DNA of 64,000 nucleotides from NCBI RefSeq assembly GCF_000385565.1, contig NC_021169.1, positions 1,904,571 to 1,968,570 of the forward strand, read 5' to 3'. Position numbers and translations under genes: made by a program. How positions within the stretch are numbered: the stretch's first letter is position 1; each line of letters starts with the position of its first letter. Positions 42,738-53,871 of this stretch are shown piece after piece. The stretch is from Archaeoglobus sulfaticallidus PM70-1 (GTDB lineage: Archaea; Halobacteriota; Archaeoglobi; Archaeoglobales; Archaeoglobaceae). The notes below the pieces were generated by a model, which did no database searches, was not told the DNA's origin, and was given only the letters and a program-made list of their open reading frames with translations.

Positions 42738-44177
42738 ATGAGAGTCCTTGTTGTGGATGCTGGTGGAAGGGGTAACGCCATAGCTCACGCTTTCTCCAGA
42801 AGTGAAACTGTCAAGGAGGTTTATGTCGCTCCAGGAAATGGTGGTAGTGAGTTTTTTGATAAATGCAGGATAGCTGAACTGAACGGAAAGAAAATACCCT
42901 CAATAAGGGCGGTAGACGAGATCGTCGAGTTCGCAAAAAAGAGCGAAGTTGATCTCGTTTTCGTTGGGCCAGAGGAGCCGCTCAGCCTGGGACTTGTGGA
43001 CAGGCTTGAAGAGGAGGGAATAAATGCTGTCGGCCCGAGAAAGCAAGAGACAATTCTTGAAGCAAGCAAATGCTGGGCGAAGGATTTCATGAGGAAGATT
43101 GGGGTCCCAATCCCAGAGTACTGGAACTTCGATGATGCTGAGAGTGCAAAGGAGTTCGTAAAGGAGTTCTACAGGGAAAATCCAGACAAAAATCTGGTTG
43201 TGAAGGCTGATGGACTTGCTGCAGGGAAGGGAGTCTATGTGTGCGATTCGGTCGATGAATGCCTGAAGGCAATTGACGAGATAATGATTGAAAAGAAGTT
43301 CGGGTCGGCTGGAAACAAGATATGCATTGAAGAGCGATTATACGGCATAGAGGTTGCATTCACAGCATTGAGCGATGGTAAAAATGCTGTCTGCTTCGGG
43401 CATGCAAAGGACTACAAGAGGGCGTTCGATCCGGACGATCTGGAAGGGCTCAGGAATTTCTACATAGGCTATAACAAGAAGTTCATAAGCCTTGATGCCG
43501 CGAAAAAGCTCTTTGAGGAAGGGAAACTGCTCAATCCAAATACTGGAGGTATGGGAGCGGTATCACCACATCCATTCCTGAATGAAGAGCTTGAAAGCAG
43601 AATAATGGATGAGGTTGTAAATCCGATAATCAGGAAGTTCAGAGAGCTTGAAGGAAAGGAGTTCAGGGGCGTGCTCTACCCTGTCATCATGCTTGTGAGA
43701 GAGGGAGATGAATTTGTGCCGAAAGTCCTCGAGATAAATGTAAGGGACTGCGATCCCGGGGCAGAGGCCAAGCTTCCGAGGCTCAAAAGCGATATTGCTG
43801 AGCTTTCCATGGCAATTCTTGAAGGAAGGCTAAAAGATGTAGAGGTAGAGTTCTCGAACAGGTATTGCGTTGCCGTCTGCGCTGTAAGCGGGTTTTTGAA
43901 AGGAAGAGAGGGCTTAAAGCCCGGATATCCATCAGACCACTACACAAACCAGCCGATTACTGGCATCGAGACTGCTATGAGCGAGGACACATTCATTTAC
44001 GCCAACGGCATCTCAAAGGCAAACGGCTATCAGACAACTGGAGGGAGGGTGCTTACAGTATCATCGTTAGCCGATAGTCTTGAAGAGGCTAGAAAGAAGT
44101 CATATGATGCCCTCTCAAAGATTAGCTTCCCGGGAATGAGGTACCGGAAGACGATAGGGATGGATGTTCCGGATTAG
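42738..44177 (+). CDS. purD: Phosphoribosylamine-glycine ligase (GAR synthetase)
   Basis: 479 aa ATP-grasp enzyme of purine synthesis making GAR from phosphoribosylamine, glycine and ATP. MRVLVVDAGGRGNAIAHAF and VGPEEPLSLGLVDRLEE open the protein. VVKADGLAAGKGVYVC is the ATP-grasp loop, PNTGGMGAVSPHPF and VLEINVRDCDPGAEA the active site. Start at ATG 42738; a GTG one codon earlier is also in frame. A TATA box (TTTATATATT) is near 42705. Confidence 0.95.
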   Translation: MRVLVVDAGGRGNAIAHAFSRSETVKEVYVAPGNGGSEFFDKCRIAELNGKKIPSIRAVDEIVEFAKKSEVDLVFVGPEEPLSLGLVDRLEEEGINAVGPRKQETILEASKCWAKDFMRKIGVPIPEYWNFDDAESAKEFVKEFYRENPDKNLVVKADGLAAGKGVYVCDSVDECLKAIDEIMIEKKFGSAGNKICIEERLYGIEVAFTALSDGKNAVCFGHAKDYKRAFDPDDLEGLRNFYIGYNKKFISLDAAKKLFEEGKLLNPNTGGMGAVSPHPFLNEELESRIMDEVVNPIIRKFRELEGKEFRGVLYPVIMLVREGDEFVPKVLEINVRDCDPGAEAKLPRLKSDIAELSMAILEGRLKDVEVEFSNRYCVAVCAVSGFLKGREGLKPGYPSDHYTNQPITGIETAMSEDTFIYANGISKANGYQTTGGRVLTVSSLADSLEEARKKSYDALSKISFPGMRYRKTIGMDVPD

Positions 44178-44265
44178 ATATGGTAGCAGATTGCCAAAAA
44201 TTCAGGATAGCTGAAATTCCAGAGACAATAATAAAAACAATAAAATAATTTTTAAAATTTTTAAA

Positions 44266-46143
44266 TCATAGCTTCAAAGCCAGGTCTGCTGCCTGCCTTA
44301 TTGCATCCAGAGCCTTTGCCGGACACTCGCAGTCTCCTATTCTGTAAACCTCAACATCCTTGAGCTCATCATAAAGCCCATCTGCGGGCTTCGTACCAAC
44401 CGCTATGATGGCGGTATCGCACTCAAGCTCTTTCCTCTCTCCTTGAGACTCAACAACAACCGAATTCTTTTTGATCTCCACGGCCTTCGTGTTTGTCAGC
44501 ATCTTCACGCCCTTCTCTCTCAGATACAGCAGAACATTCCATCTTGTGGAGATTCCTATGTCATTTCCTATTTTCGGCAGCATCTCCACGATCGTTACAT
44601 CTTTGCCATTCTCGGCAAGCATGGCTGCTGTGGAGCAACCAACACCACCGCCACCAATTATAACAGCCCTATCTCCAACTTCTGCACCATCCAGTACCTC
44701 AAATGCCGTAATGGCATTCTCAACTCCCGGAATCTGCGGAATTATTGGTTCAGCCCCAACCGCAACGATAACAGCATCAGGATTAAGCTCAAGAACCTTC
44801 TCAGCAGTAGCCTCCTCATACCTGATCTGAACCTCTCTCTTTGGCAAAACTCTCTCGAAATACTCGGGAATTGCCGAGAACTCCCGTCCATACGGAGACT
44901 TTGCTGCAAAGATCAGCTGTCCTCCCAGCCTTTTCTTCTCAAAAAGAATTACCTCATGTCCCTTCTCAGCCAGCATCTCAGCAGCTTTGCATCCTGCCGG
45001 TCCTCCTCCAACAACGACTATCCTCTTCTTCACATCAGCCTTTAAATTCCTGAACTCCTTCTCCCTGCCAACCGCAGGATTTACCAAACAGGTTATGGGC
45101 TTCCCCCGAAATGCATAATCCATGCATCCCTGATTGCAGGCAACACAGACCCTTATCTCATCCATTCTTCCTTCCATAACTTTTCTCGGCAGTTCTGGAT
45201 CTGCGAGCAAAGCCCTCATCATCGAGACCATATCAGCCTTACCTTCCTGAAGGATTTTCTCCGCAAGCTCAGGTGTGTTGATCCTGTTTGAGGCAATTAC
45301 AGGAACATCCACAGCGCTCTTTATGCCCTCCGCAAGATACACAAACCCACCTCTTGGAACGAACATAGTTATGAGCGGTCTCTTGGACTCATGCCAGCCA
45401 GCAGTCACATTGAAGTAAGCGGATCCCGCAGACTCCAGTATTTTCGCTATCTTCTTCATATCTTCAAGCGTATTTCCACCTTCAACAAACTCATCACCAG
45501 ATATCCTGCATCCTACGGGAAAATTCCCGCATTTTTCCTTGATCCTCTCGATTATCTCAACAGCGAATCTGGCTCTGTTCTCCAGGCTACCCCCATACTC
45601 ATCCGTCCTTTTGTTCGTTGCCGGACTTAAAAACTGGCTTATGAGGTATCCAGCAGAACATATCAGCTCAACCGCATCAAAACCGGCCTTTTTAGCCCTC
45701 AAGGCAGCTTCAGCAAACTCATCCTCAATCTTCAAAATCTCATCCTTTGTTAAGGCTTTGGGCTTTCTCCTCGTGAATATCGGAGGTGGAATGTCCGAGG
45801 CTGAAACTGGCTGAGAGTCGGAGAGCGATATCTCATACCTCCCCGGATGCCATAGCTGAACCGCACATTTAACATCATACTCGTGAAAAACATCGGCGAG
45901 CTTCTTCAATCCATCTATATACCTGTCATCGTGTATCGCAAGCCCTCCAAAAAACTGCGGCTCTATTTTTGCAACGCCGACAACAACATACCCCACACCG
46001 TTCATCGCCCTCTCTCGATAAAACTCGATTAGCTTCTTAGTTACCGCACCATCAACAGTCCAGAAATTGCTACCAACTGCGGGCATAACTATTCTGTTCT
46101 TGATTTCCATTCCACCAACTTCTACTGGTTCAAGGAGTTTCAT
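44266..46143 (-). CDS. Old-yellow-enzyme/2,4-dienoyl-CoA reductase-type flavoprotein
   Basis: About 625 aa. The N-terminal TIM-barrel FMN domain (NRIVMPAVGSNFWTVDG, CAVQLWHPGRYEI, GGSLENRARFAVEII) is followed by a [4Fe-4S] motif CVACNQGCMDYAFRGKPITC. A C-terminal FAD/NAD(P)H domain comes last (VVVGGGPAGCKAAEMLAEKG, AVIIGGGGVGCSTAAML). This is the FadH/trimethylamine-dehydrogenase architecture, which reduces enones or enoyl-CoAs. The ATG at 46143 begins just before the conserved barrel; a longer in-frame start at 46191 adds 16 unlike residues. It follows a wHTH gene on the same strand. Confidence 0.88.
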   Translation of the reverse strand: MKLLEPVEVGGMEIKNRIVMPAVGSNFWTVDGAVTKKLIEFYRERAMNGVGYVVVGVAKIEPQFFGGLAIHDDRYIDGLKKLADVFHEYDVKCAVQLWHPGRYEISLSDSQPVSASDIPPPIFTRRKPKALTKDEILKIEDEFAEAALRAKKAGFDAVELICSAGYLISQFLSPATNKRTDEYGGSLENRARFAVEIIERIKEKCGNFPVGCRISGDEFVEGGNTLEDMKKIAKILESAGSAYFNVTAGWHESKRPLITMFVPRGGFVYLAEGIKSAVDVPVIASNRINTPELAEKILQEGKADMVSMMRALLADPELPRKVMEGRMDEIRVCVACNQGCMDYAFRGKPITCLVNPAVGREKEFRNLKADVKKRIVVVGGGPAGCKAAEMLAEKGHEVILFEKKRLGGQLIFAAKSPYGREFSAIPEYFERVLPKREVQIRYEEATAEKVLELNPDAVIVAVGAEPIIPQIPGVENAITAFEVLDGAEVGDRAVIIGGGGVGCSTAAMLAENGKDVTIVEMLPKIGNDIGISTRWNVLLYLREKGVKMLTNTKAVEIKKNSVVVESQGERKELECDTAIIAVGTKPADGLYDELKDVEVYRIGDCECPAKALDAIRQAADLALKL

Positions 46144-46191
46144 ACCAAAAATTGGAAATAATTGATTAAAAGGATTCCGATTTTTAGACAT

Positions 46192-46809
46192 TTATTTTTT
46201 AAATCTGTAATATAAAAATATCAAAATAAGCAATACGCCTGCAAGCAAGAAAGATGCCGCCACAGGATCATATGGCAGTCCGTACCCAACCTCCTTTTCG
46301 CTCAGGACAAAGGGTGTGATTTTTACAGGACTTGGCATGGGTGTTGAAGTGGGGGGCGGGGTTGGTGCAGGGGTCGGTGTGGGTGTAGGTGTAGGGACAG
46401 GGGTGGGGGTTGGGGTTGCTGCTGGCACAGCAGTTGGCACTTTTTCAACCTCTCTGACCACAGGTGTTACCATTTCAGGGGCTGCTGAAGGTCTCTGCAT
46501 CCTGTGCAGCAGTCTGAAAGCAGAGAAGATTATGGACATAACCCCTGTAACCAGCAGAGAAGCCATTTTTATCATATCCCTTCTAACGAGCTTTCTGCCC
46601 TCATCTGTAAGCTCATAGTACACCCACTTCCTGCCGTCTTCAACTCTCCTAACAACCCCCATCTCCATTAGCTTCTCCATGTGGTATGCAAGAGTGGATT
46701 TGGAGTAGCCTGTTTTCTTTGAGAGCTCAGAAATGGTGTGAGGGCGTTCTTCAAGTTTCGTGAGAATTCTGCTTCTTGAAGTTGTGAATATATCTCTGAT
46801 TCTTAGCAC
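46192..46809 (-). CDS. Membrane-tethered winged-helix regulator with Pro/Thr linker
   Basis: 205 aa. The N-terminal wHTH (SRILTKLEERPHTISELS, GYSKSTLAYHMEKLMEMGVV, RKWVYYELTDEGRKL) is MarR/ArsR-like. A hydrophobic segment at residues 83-98 follows. Then a low-complexity TPTPTP linker (about residues 118-160) leads to a second membrane helix (VAASFLLAGVLLILIFLYY). The wHTH should be cytoplasmic and the linker may lie outside the membrane. It ends 48 bases before the OYE-type gene and may regulate it. Confidence 0.7.
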   Translation of the reverse strand: MLRIRDIFTTSRSRILTKLEERPHTISELSKKTGYSKSTLAYHMEKLMEMGVVRRVEDGRKWVYYELTDEGRKLVRRDMIKMASLLVTGVMSIIFSAFRLLHRMQRPSAAPEMVTPVVREVEKVPTAVPAATPTPTPVPTPTPTPTPAPTPPPTSTPMPSPVKITPFVLSEKEVGYGLPYDPVAASFLLAGVLLILIFLYYRFKK

Positions 46810-46914
46810 ATCACCAAAATTTTTGATATTAGAGAAAAATTTTTTGGTTTTGGAAGAAAAAATAAAAATTGGCTATATTCCATCAGCAAAAAGCTTAACA
46901 ATACTCCAGCATAG

Positions 46915-48878
<1,964 letters not shown>

Positions 48879-48933
48879 GATTAAAATGTGGGGGTGGGGG
48901 ATAAGAAATTTCCCAAAATAGGTTATAGGGAAA

Positions 48934-49054
48934 GCCGACAGCTTCCGTGTTTCCCGTGCCCTCTCGGAACACAGTACCGCACGGAACGGAGCGGGGCTTA
49001 ACTTCCGGGTTCGGAATGAGTCCGGGTGTTTCCCCCGATCCTATGGCCGTCGGC
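48934..49054 (-). rRNA. 5S ribosomal RNA
   Basis: 121 bases read on the minus strand. Terminal helix GCCGAC/GTCGGC, universal loop sequence CCCGGACTCATTCCGAACCC, then GGAAGTTAAGCCCC, all standard for archaeal 5S rRNA. It is not next to 16S or 23S genes, as in Archaeoglobus, where 5S stands alone. Confidence 0.96.
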
Positions 49055-49076
49055 AAAATACTCCTGTACTGATGGG

Positions 49077-49088
49077 TATAAATATATT
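49077..49088 (-). promoter_or_regulatory. 5S rRNA promoter TATA box
   Basis: AATATATTTATA on the minus strand, centred about 27 bases before the 5S 5' end. Confidence 0.65.
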
Positions 49089-49134
49089 TTGGTAGCTCAG
49101 AGTTCTTTCATGCTCGATCATTAAATGAATCATA

Positions 49135-49611
49135 TCAGTACTTCATTATCTGATCGAACTCGACAAACTCGCTCGAAAGCTCTTCATCCTGTCCGGCTTC
49201 ATCAAGAACCTTCTCATCCACATATATCGGAGATGCCATTCTCACAGCTATTGCGATGCTATCGCTTGGCCTCGCATCAAGCTCGATTTCGTGATTATTC
49301 TGAGATAAAACTATTCTCGCATAGAATGTGTTGTCAACCAGATCATCGATGATTATCCTGACGACTTTCGTTCTGAGCTTTTTCAGAATCTCGGTAAGCA
49401 GATCATGTGTCATCGGGCGGGACATTGTTTTATTCCTGAGTGCAGAATGTATGGCCATTGCCTCCGTGTTTCCGATGTATATCGGCAGATATCTCCCATC
49501 TTCAGCCCTCAGAACAACAACAGAGGATAATCCAAAAACACTCTGCACTGCAAACACACCAAATACTTCAGCAAGTTTTTCCATATCAACCAATCTTTTT
49601 GAAAGATACAT
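49135..49611 (-). CDS. Bifunctional nuclease domain (DUF151) protein
   Basis: 158 aa BFN family. VVVLRAEDGRYLPIYIGNTE, then RPMTHDLLTEILKKL and ARPSDSIAIAVRMASPIYV are the conserved blocks. Family members show DNase/RNase activity in vitro; the in vivo role is unknown. The start may instead be ATG 49584, which has GGTTGAT close upstream. Acidic C-terminus (DEELSSEFVEFD). Confidence 0.88.
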   Translation of the reverse strand: MYLSKRLVDMEKLAEVFGVFAVQSVFGLSSVVVLRAEDGRYLPIYIGNTEAMAIHSALRNKTMSRPMTHDLLTEILKKLRTKVVRIIIDDLVDNTFYARIVLSQNNHEIELDARPSDSIAIAVRMASPIYVDEKVLDEAGQDEELSSEFVEFDQIMKY

Positions 49612-49757
49612 ATTGATAGTTTTTGTGTTTGGCAGCTTGACCGTGTTCTCCCGAAGTTATTTCCCACTTCAACTAACCTCGACGAGAAAGCATAAAGTGG
49701 ATAATAAGAGAAAAAGAGAAAAGTGCACCCGCAATTGTTAGCTTGATCGCAGCTAAA

Positions 49758-50792
49758 TCAATCGCGAAGCTCTCTAAAGTATGGCACGATCTCCTCACCA
49801 TAAATCCTAAGAGTTTCCTTGGGATCCGGGCCAATGTTTATCAGGATGAAATGTTCAACTCCTGCCTTAATGAAAGCTTCTATTTTTTCGATGCACTCCT
49901 CCCTGTTACCCATTATTGAGAAATCGTTCGAGACCTCGACCGGAATTTTCGGAATGAGTTCGTAAAGCTTGTTCTCCATGCTCTCTCCGGGAATCAGTTC
50001 CTTGAAGTAGAACTCATCACCGATTTCGTCTATATCAACATCATATCCAGCCTCTCTGATCTTCTTTAGAGACCCAAGCAGCATAACAACAGGATACATC
50101 CTGACAAAATTCAGGTCCTCCTCCCTGTCAGATATTGCCGTATATATCTGAAGTGCCATCTCCGGCTTGTCTCTCTTCGCTTTTCTTGCGGAGCTGATAA
50201 CCTCTTCTGCATTCTTTTTGTAAGTTTTCGGGCTCTCACATATCGGAATCCATCCATCAGCAATCTCTCCTGTAAGTTCTCTTGTCTTCCTCCCGTTTGC
50301 TCCGATGTAAATTGGAATGTACCTTTTAGGCCTAATTTGCAGATAAGCCCCCCTCAGCTTGAAAAACTCTCCATCATAGTCCACCTTTTCCCCACCCCAC
50401 AGCAGTCTGCATACCTCGATAAACTCCCTCATTTTCTTTACCGGCTTTCTCCACTCGATTCCAAATGGATCGAGGTTCATCGACTCTCCAGCTCCAATTC
50501 CAACGCTGATTCCAGCAGATAGGTGGTCTATTGTTGCTATCATCTGAGCAAATATAGATGGATGCCTCCTATGCGGGCATGTTACAGCGCTGCCCATTCT
50601 GAGCTTCGTTTTTGTCGATAATGCAGAGATTACCGTCCATACATCTGGACAGAAACCCTTCGGATACATCAGCGTGTGATCTGGGAACCATATAGAGTCG
50701 AATGGATATTTTTCAACCCTCTCCACAAGCCTGAAAATCCTCTCTATAGGCTCTGGAGCAGGATATGGCATGAGCAGGCTGAATTTTACCAT
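49758..50792 (-). CDS. LLM-class F420-dependent oxidoreductase
   Basis: About 344 aa luciferase-like barrel. FDSIWFPDHTLMYP, LRMGSAVTCPHRRHP, SVGIGAGESMNLDPFG and YIPIYIGANGRKT are hallmarks of the family that includes methylenetetrahydromethanopterin reductase (Mer) and F420-dependent alcohol or glucose-6-phosphate dehydrogenases. Similarity to Mer is partial, so the substrate is left open. The ATG at 50792 has an AT-rich TATA-like sequence about 25 bases upstream. F420 can come from the cofGH pathway encoded in the same window. Confidence 0.85.
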   Translation of the reverse strand: MVKFSLLMPYPAPEPIERIFRLVERVEKYPFDSIWFPDHTLMYPKGFCPDVWTVISALSTKTKLRMGSAVTCPHRRHPSIFAQMIATIDHLSAGISVGIGAGESMNLDPFGIEWRKPVKKMREFIEVCRLLWGGEKVDYDGEFFKLRGAYLQIRPKRYIPIYIGANGRKTRELTGEIADGWIPICESPKTYKKNAEEVISSARKAKRDKPEMALQIYTAISDREEDLNFVRMYPVVMLLGSLKKIREAGYDVDIDEIGDEFYFKELIPGESMENKLYELIPKIPVEVSNDFSIMGNREECIEKIEAFIKAGVEHFILINIGPDPKETLRIYGEEIVPYFRELRD

Positions 50793-50884
50793 GGTATCAA
50801 TCAAGATCAATAATATTTAAATTTTAAGATTTAAAAAAGGCTCATTCTCAAAAATAATTTATAATTTCAGCCATACATGATCCT

Positions 50885-51811
50885 GTGGAGTACTCTACAA
50901 AAATAGATGTGGATGACAACATCGTTGAGATTTCCGAACTTCTAAAAGGATGGGTCAGTGGTGAGGAATTGGCCAGAAAACTGAATGTTAGCAGAACAGC
51001 AGTATGGAAAAAAATAAAGAGACTGCGGAACATGGGGTATGTCATTGAGGGAGCTAAAGGGAAGGGTTACAGGATAGTTTCCGAGCCAAAATTTTCTCCA
51101 ATTTCTGTTGTAAGGTCTGTGAGAGGTTCACTTATCAAAACGGTTTACTACTATGATGTCCTCGACTCCACAAACAACAAAGCACGAGAACTTCCTGAGA
51201 ACAGTCTCGTTATCGCGGAAGAGCAGATCATGGGTAAGGGCAGACTGGGAAGGAAATGGTTCAGCAAGAAAGGCGGGCTATACTTTTCCATAGCTCTCAA
51301 GCCAGAGATGAACCTAGAAGATATTCCAAAGCTTACCCTCACCTCTGGAGTTGCTGTTGCCAGAGCGCTTGAAGAGTATCAGGCAAGACTCAAATGGCCC
51401 AACGATGTGCTAATCAATGGCAAAAAGGTTTGTGGGATTCTATCGGAGATAGTCGGAGAGATCGAGAACTTTAAGGTTATAGTCGGCATAGGGATAAATG
51501 TGGAAAATGCCGTTCCTGATTATGCAACGAACCTCAAAAATCTCAACTCAGAGGTTAACAGAGCAGAAATCTTAAAGGATGTAATCGAGCAATTTACAAA
51601 GTACTACAAAATGCTTCTTTCTAGGGAATGGAATAAAATTAGGTTTGAGTGGCTGGAGCTTTCTGACACGATAGGAAAGTTTGTAGAGGTAAAGGCCGGA
51701 AACAGAACCTATAGAGGGAAAGCTATTGATATGGATTACGACGGTGGATTGATTGTTGAGACCGAAGAAGGTACTGAAAAAGTATTCTCCGGGGATTGCT
51801 TTTACATTTAA
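50885..51811 (+). CDS. birA: Biotin-[acetyl-CoA carboxylase] ligase/repressor
   Basis: 308 aa with three BirA domains. An N-terminal wHTH (WVSGEELARKLNVSRTAVWK) comes first. The ligase has MGKGRLGRKWFS, LKWPNDVLINGKKVCGIL and VIVGIGINVEN. A C-terminal SH3-like cap (YRGKAIDMDYDGGLIVET) ends it. The wHTH suggests it also represses biotin genes. Start is a GTG with a TATA-like sequence about 27 bases upstream, i.e. leaderless. Confidence 0.93.
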   Translation: MEYSTKIDVDDNIVEISELLKGWVSGEELARKLNVSRTAVWKKIKRLRNMGYVIEGAKGKGYRIVSEPKFSPISVVRSVRGSLIKTVYYYDVLDSTNNKARELPENSLVIAEEQIMGKGRLGRKWFSKKGGLYFSIALKPEMNLEDIPKLTLTSGVAVARALEEYQARLKWPNDVLINGKKVCGILSEIVGEIENFKVIVGIGINVENAVPDYATNLKNLNSEVNRAEILKDVIEQFTKYYKMLLSREWNKIRFEWLELSDTIGKFVEVKAGNRTYRGKAIDMDYDGGLIVETEEGTEKVFSGDCFYI

Positions 51812-51817
51812 CACCAT

Positions 51818-52510
51818 CTAAAATATCTCTGCCCCTTCCATAACAGTAATGCCCCTGTCAGTTATCATGTAGGGTACCGGTTTGCGTGAGTGCCTGATCC
51901 TCCTCATTTTAACCACTTCTAGAGCAAGAACCGGTTCTTCGAGTGGATGTTTTCTTATTATCTTCAGATTTATCGCCCCATCAGACATGTACTCCATTAT
52001 GCCATATTTGGTGGATTCTCCGCTTTTGTCAGACTCCGATGTCAGGATAGCTGTTGCTCCGGATTGCTTGATTATGTCTCTGAGGGATGATATGGCAAGC
52101 CACCGCTCTTTCTCATCAAATAAACTTTCCAGGATGCTCAGGCTATCGATAACAATTCTCCTGACATTCATCCTCTTAAAAACATTCAAAAGCTCGTTTG
52201 TCACCTTCTCGAGAGACTCCTTGACCATCACCACATCCAGCCTGATGATCTCCAGCTTATCATTGAAAGGCTCAAGATCCATTCCAAAGCTTTTGGCACT
52301 CTCAAGTATGCTATCCTCATCTTCATCAAGGCTTATGAAAACGGATTTCTCGTTATTCTTCAAACCTTCATATATGAAATGCAAACCAAAAGTAGTCTTT
52401 CCAGTACCGTAACTACCGTAAACCACTACAGTATGCCCCTCAGGGATGCCGCCACCAATAATACTGTCGAGTCCCTCTATTCCTGTGGATAACATGGCTT
52501 TATATATCAT
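51818..52510 (-). CDS. KaiC-like RecA-fold ATPase D (P-loop intact)
   Basis: About 230 aa single-domain KaiC-family protein. Walker A is GSYGTGKTTFGLHF, catalytic acidic pair in SVFISLDEDEDS, Walker B in VRRIVIDSLSILE. The C-terminal MITDRGITVMEG matches the ending of protein A in this cluster (DITDEGIVFKEG). GGTGAT four bases upstream decides the ATG at 52510. Last of four tandem KaiC-like genes. The target of its ATP cycle is unknown. Confidence 0.85.
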   Translation of the reverse strand: MIYKAMLSTGIEGLDSIIGGGIPEGHTVVVYGSYGTGKTTFGLHFIYEGLKNNEKSVFISLDEDEDSILESAKSFGMDLEPFNDKLEIIRLDVVMVKESLEKVTNELLNVFKRMNVRRIVIDSLSILESLFDEKERWLAISSLRDIIKQSGATAILTSESDKSGESTKYGIMEYMSDGAINLKIIRKHPLEEPVLALEVVKMRRIRHSRKPVPYMITDRGITVMEGAEIF

Positions 52511-52523
52511 GCTAATCACCGGC

Positions 52524-53303
52524 CTATACTATCCTCTGGAGCCTTGATATTATAAATCCTTCCGACGGGTCAAATGAGATGTCAAACCTCATTATCCCCC
52601 GTCTTTCAAGAATTGGTAGTGCACCTAGAAGTTTCCTTATAAACATTGATCTCTTAACCATTTCTTTTCCGTGTAAAAACTCAAAAACGATGACACCATC
52701 TGATGAGCTGATCAGTTCCTCCTCCTTGGCTTTTCCCACAACATCCTTGGTCATGAGACAGTAAACAAGCATGTTCTTCTTGATTATGAACTTTCTTAAT
52801 CCTGTAACGAAATCAACGAGATCTCTCCAGCTAAGCTCATTTCCACCAAGGACATCAGTTTTTCTCACCAGATCTATGAAGGAGTCGATCAAAAGAACAC
52901 TGTTATCTCCAACCTTTTCGAATCCATCGAAGAGATTTCTCAATAAATCTCCTTTTTTTAGAGCAGATAGGCCGACCTCAACATCAAGCCACGACAGTGG
53001 AACAACAGTTTTGGCAAAAAAATCTTTTGAGAAGCTCTTTATATCAATCTTATCTATCCATTCATTCCCGGATTTGGGAAATGTCAGCGTGAGCTCTCTT
53101 TTGATTTCATCAACGGTTGATGAAATCGCAAAATAATAGAGATTTTCAAATCCACTTTTAGCCAGTTTCATCAATGTCGTTAAGGCAAATTCTCTTCCTC
53201 CGGCTCCAACCTCTTCAAGCAGAAAAATCAATCCTGAGGGTAGACCTCCAATCTGACTGTCGAAAACATCAATTCCTGTTTTAAATTCGGCAAATTCAGT
53301 CAA
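52524..53303 (-). CDS. KaiC-like protein C (P-loop degenerate)
   Basis: About 259 aa with the KaiC fold order (TGIDVFDSQIGGLPSGLIFL at the start, VGDNSVLLIDSFIDLV as Walker B) but EEVGAGGREFALT where GxxxxGKT/S should be. ATP hydrolysis is therefore unlikely. The TTG at 53303 is favoured, six bases after GAGGTGA; it lies within the end of gene B. It may pair with intact paralogs A or D as a structural or regulatory subunit. Confidence 0.75.
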   Translation of the reverse strand: MTEFAEFKTGIDVFDSQIGGLPSGLIFLLEEVGAGGREFALTTLMKLAKSGFENLYYFAISSTVDEIKRELTLTFPKSGNEWIDKIDIKSFSKDFFAKTVVPLSWLDVEVGLSALKKGDLLRNLFDGFEKVGDNSVLLIDSFIDLVRKTDVLGGNELSWRDLVDFVTGLRKFIIKKNMLVYCLMTKDVVGKAKEEELISSSDGVIVFEFLHGKEMVKRSMFIRKLLGALPILERRGIMRFDISFDPSEGFIISRLQRIV

Positions 53304-53871
53304 TCTCAATCACCTCATCAACCATTAGAGCTAGCTGAGAGTAGTATGTTTCATCAAGCTCTTTTTCAACAGAAAACAGTGCTCCGAAAAATCCCTTTAC
53401 CCTTATTTTCGCAGTAATGTACCTTATAAATTTCAGCAGTGTTTCAAAGGATTTGTATAGCGATATCGTGGACAGTGAATCAAGATATATGAATCTGTTC
53501 TCAGTCCGAATCAGATCCATTGCCCTCTCTATAGATACCTGCATTAGAGTTGGATCCGGAGAGTTGATGTATATGCATCTATCAGTATCTATTTCTTCTC
53601 CTCCAGTCTGGCGGGTTATGCTGTCGATAAAGATCAATTTATTCAGATCTATTCCCTCTTTTTGCATTATCTTTTTCATGGACGCATAGGGTCTATTGAG
53701 CGTGACATAGATTCCCTCGGCTTTCTGGCACAGATACTTTGTTATCTCTAGGCTAACGTTCAGATACTTTTTAGCCGGAGCTTTAATCAGTATAACTTCT
53801 GCACCGGATGCAATTGCACTCTCAAGCTCTTCAATCAGATTTGTAGATGTAGCTGTAGTCTCTTCTGACAT
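53296..53871 (-). CDS. KaiC-like protein B (no P-loop)
   Basis: About 191 aa RecA-like core. AEVILIKAPAKKYLNVSLEI stands where the P-loop strand should be, without GKT/S. GIYVTLNRPYASMKKIM and IDLNKLIFIDSITR follow, and NRFIYLDSLSTISLYKS matches Walker B. It lacks the usual N-terminal TGIxxLDxxxGGG entry. It begins inside the end of gene A (41-base overlap) and ends inside the start of gene C, so all are co-translated. Confidence 0.72.
   Translation of the reverse strand: MSEETTATSTNLIEELESAIASGAEVILIKAPAKKYLNVSLEITKYLCQKAEGIYVTLNRPYASMKKIMQKEGIDLNKLIFIDSITRQTGGEEIDTDRCIYINSPDPTLMQVSIERAMDLIRTENRFIYLDSLSTISLYKSFETLLKFIRYITAKIRVKGFFGALFSVEKELDETYYSQLALMVDEVIEID

Noticed and set aside
46340-46430. 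G-rich plus-strand repeat as a separate structural element
   Set aside because: Explained by the Thr/Pro-repeat codons of the wHTH membrane protein on the other strand.
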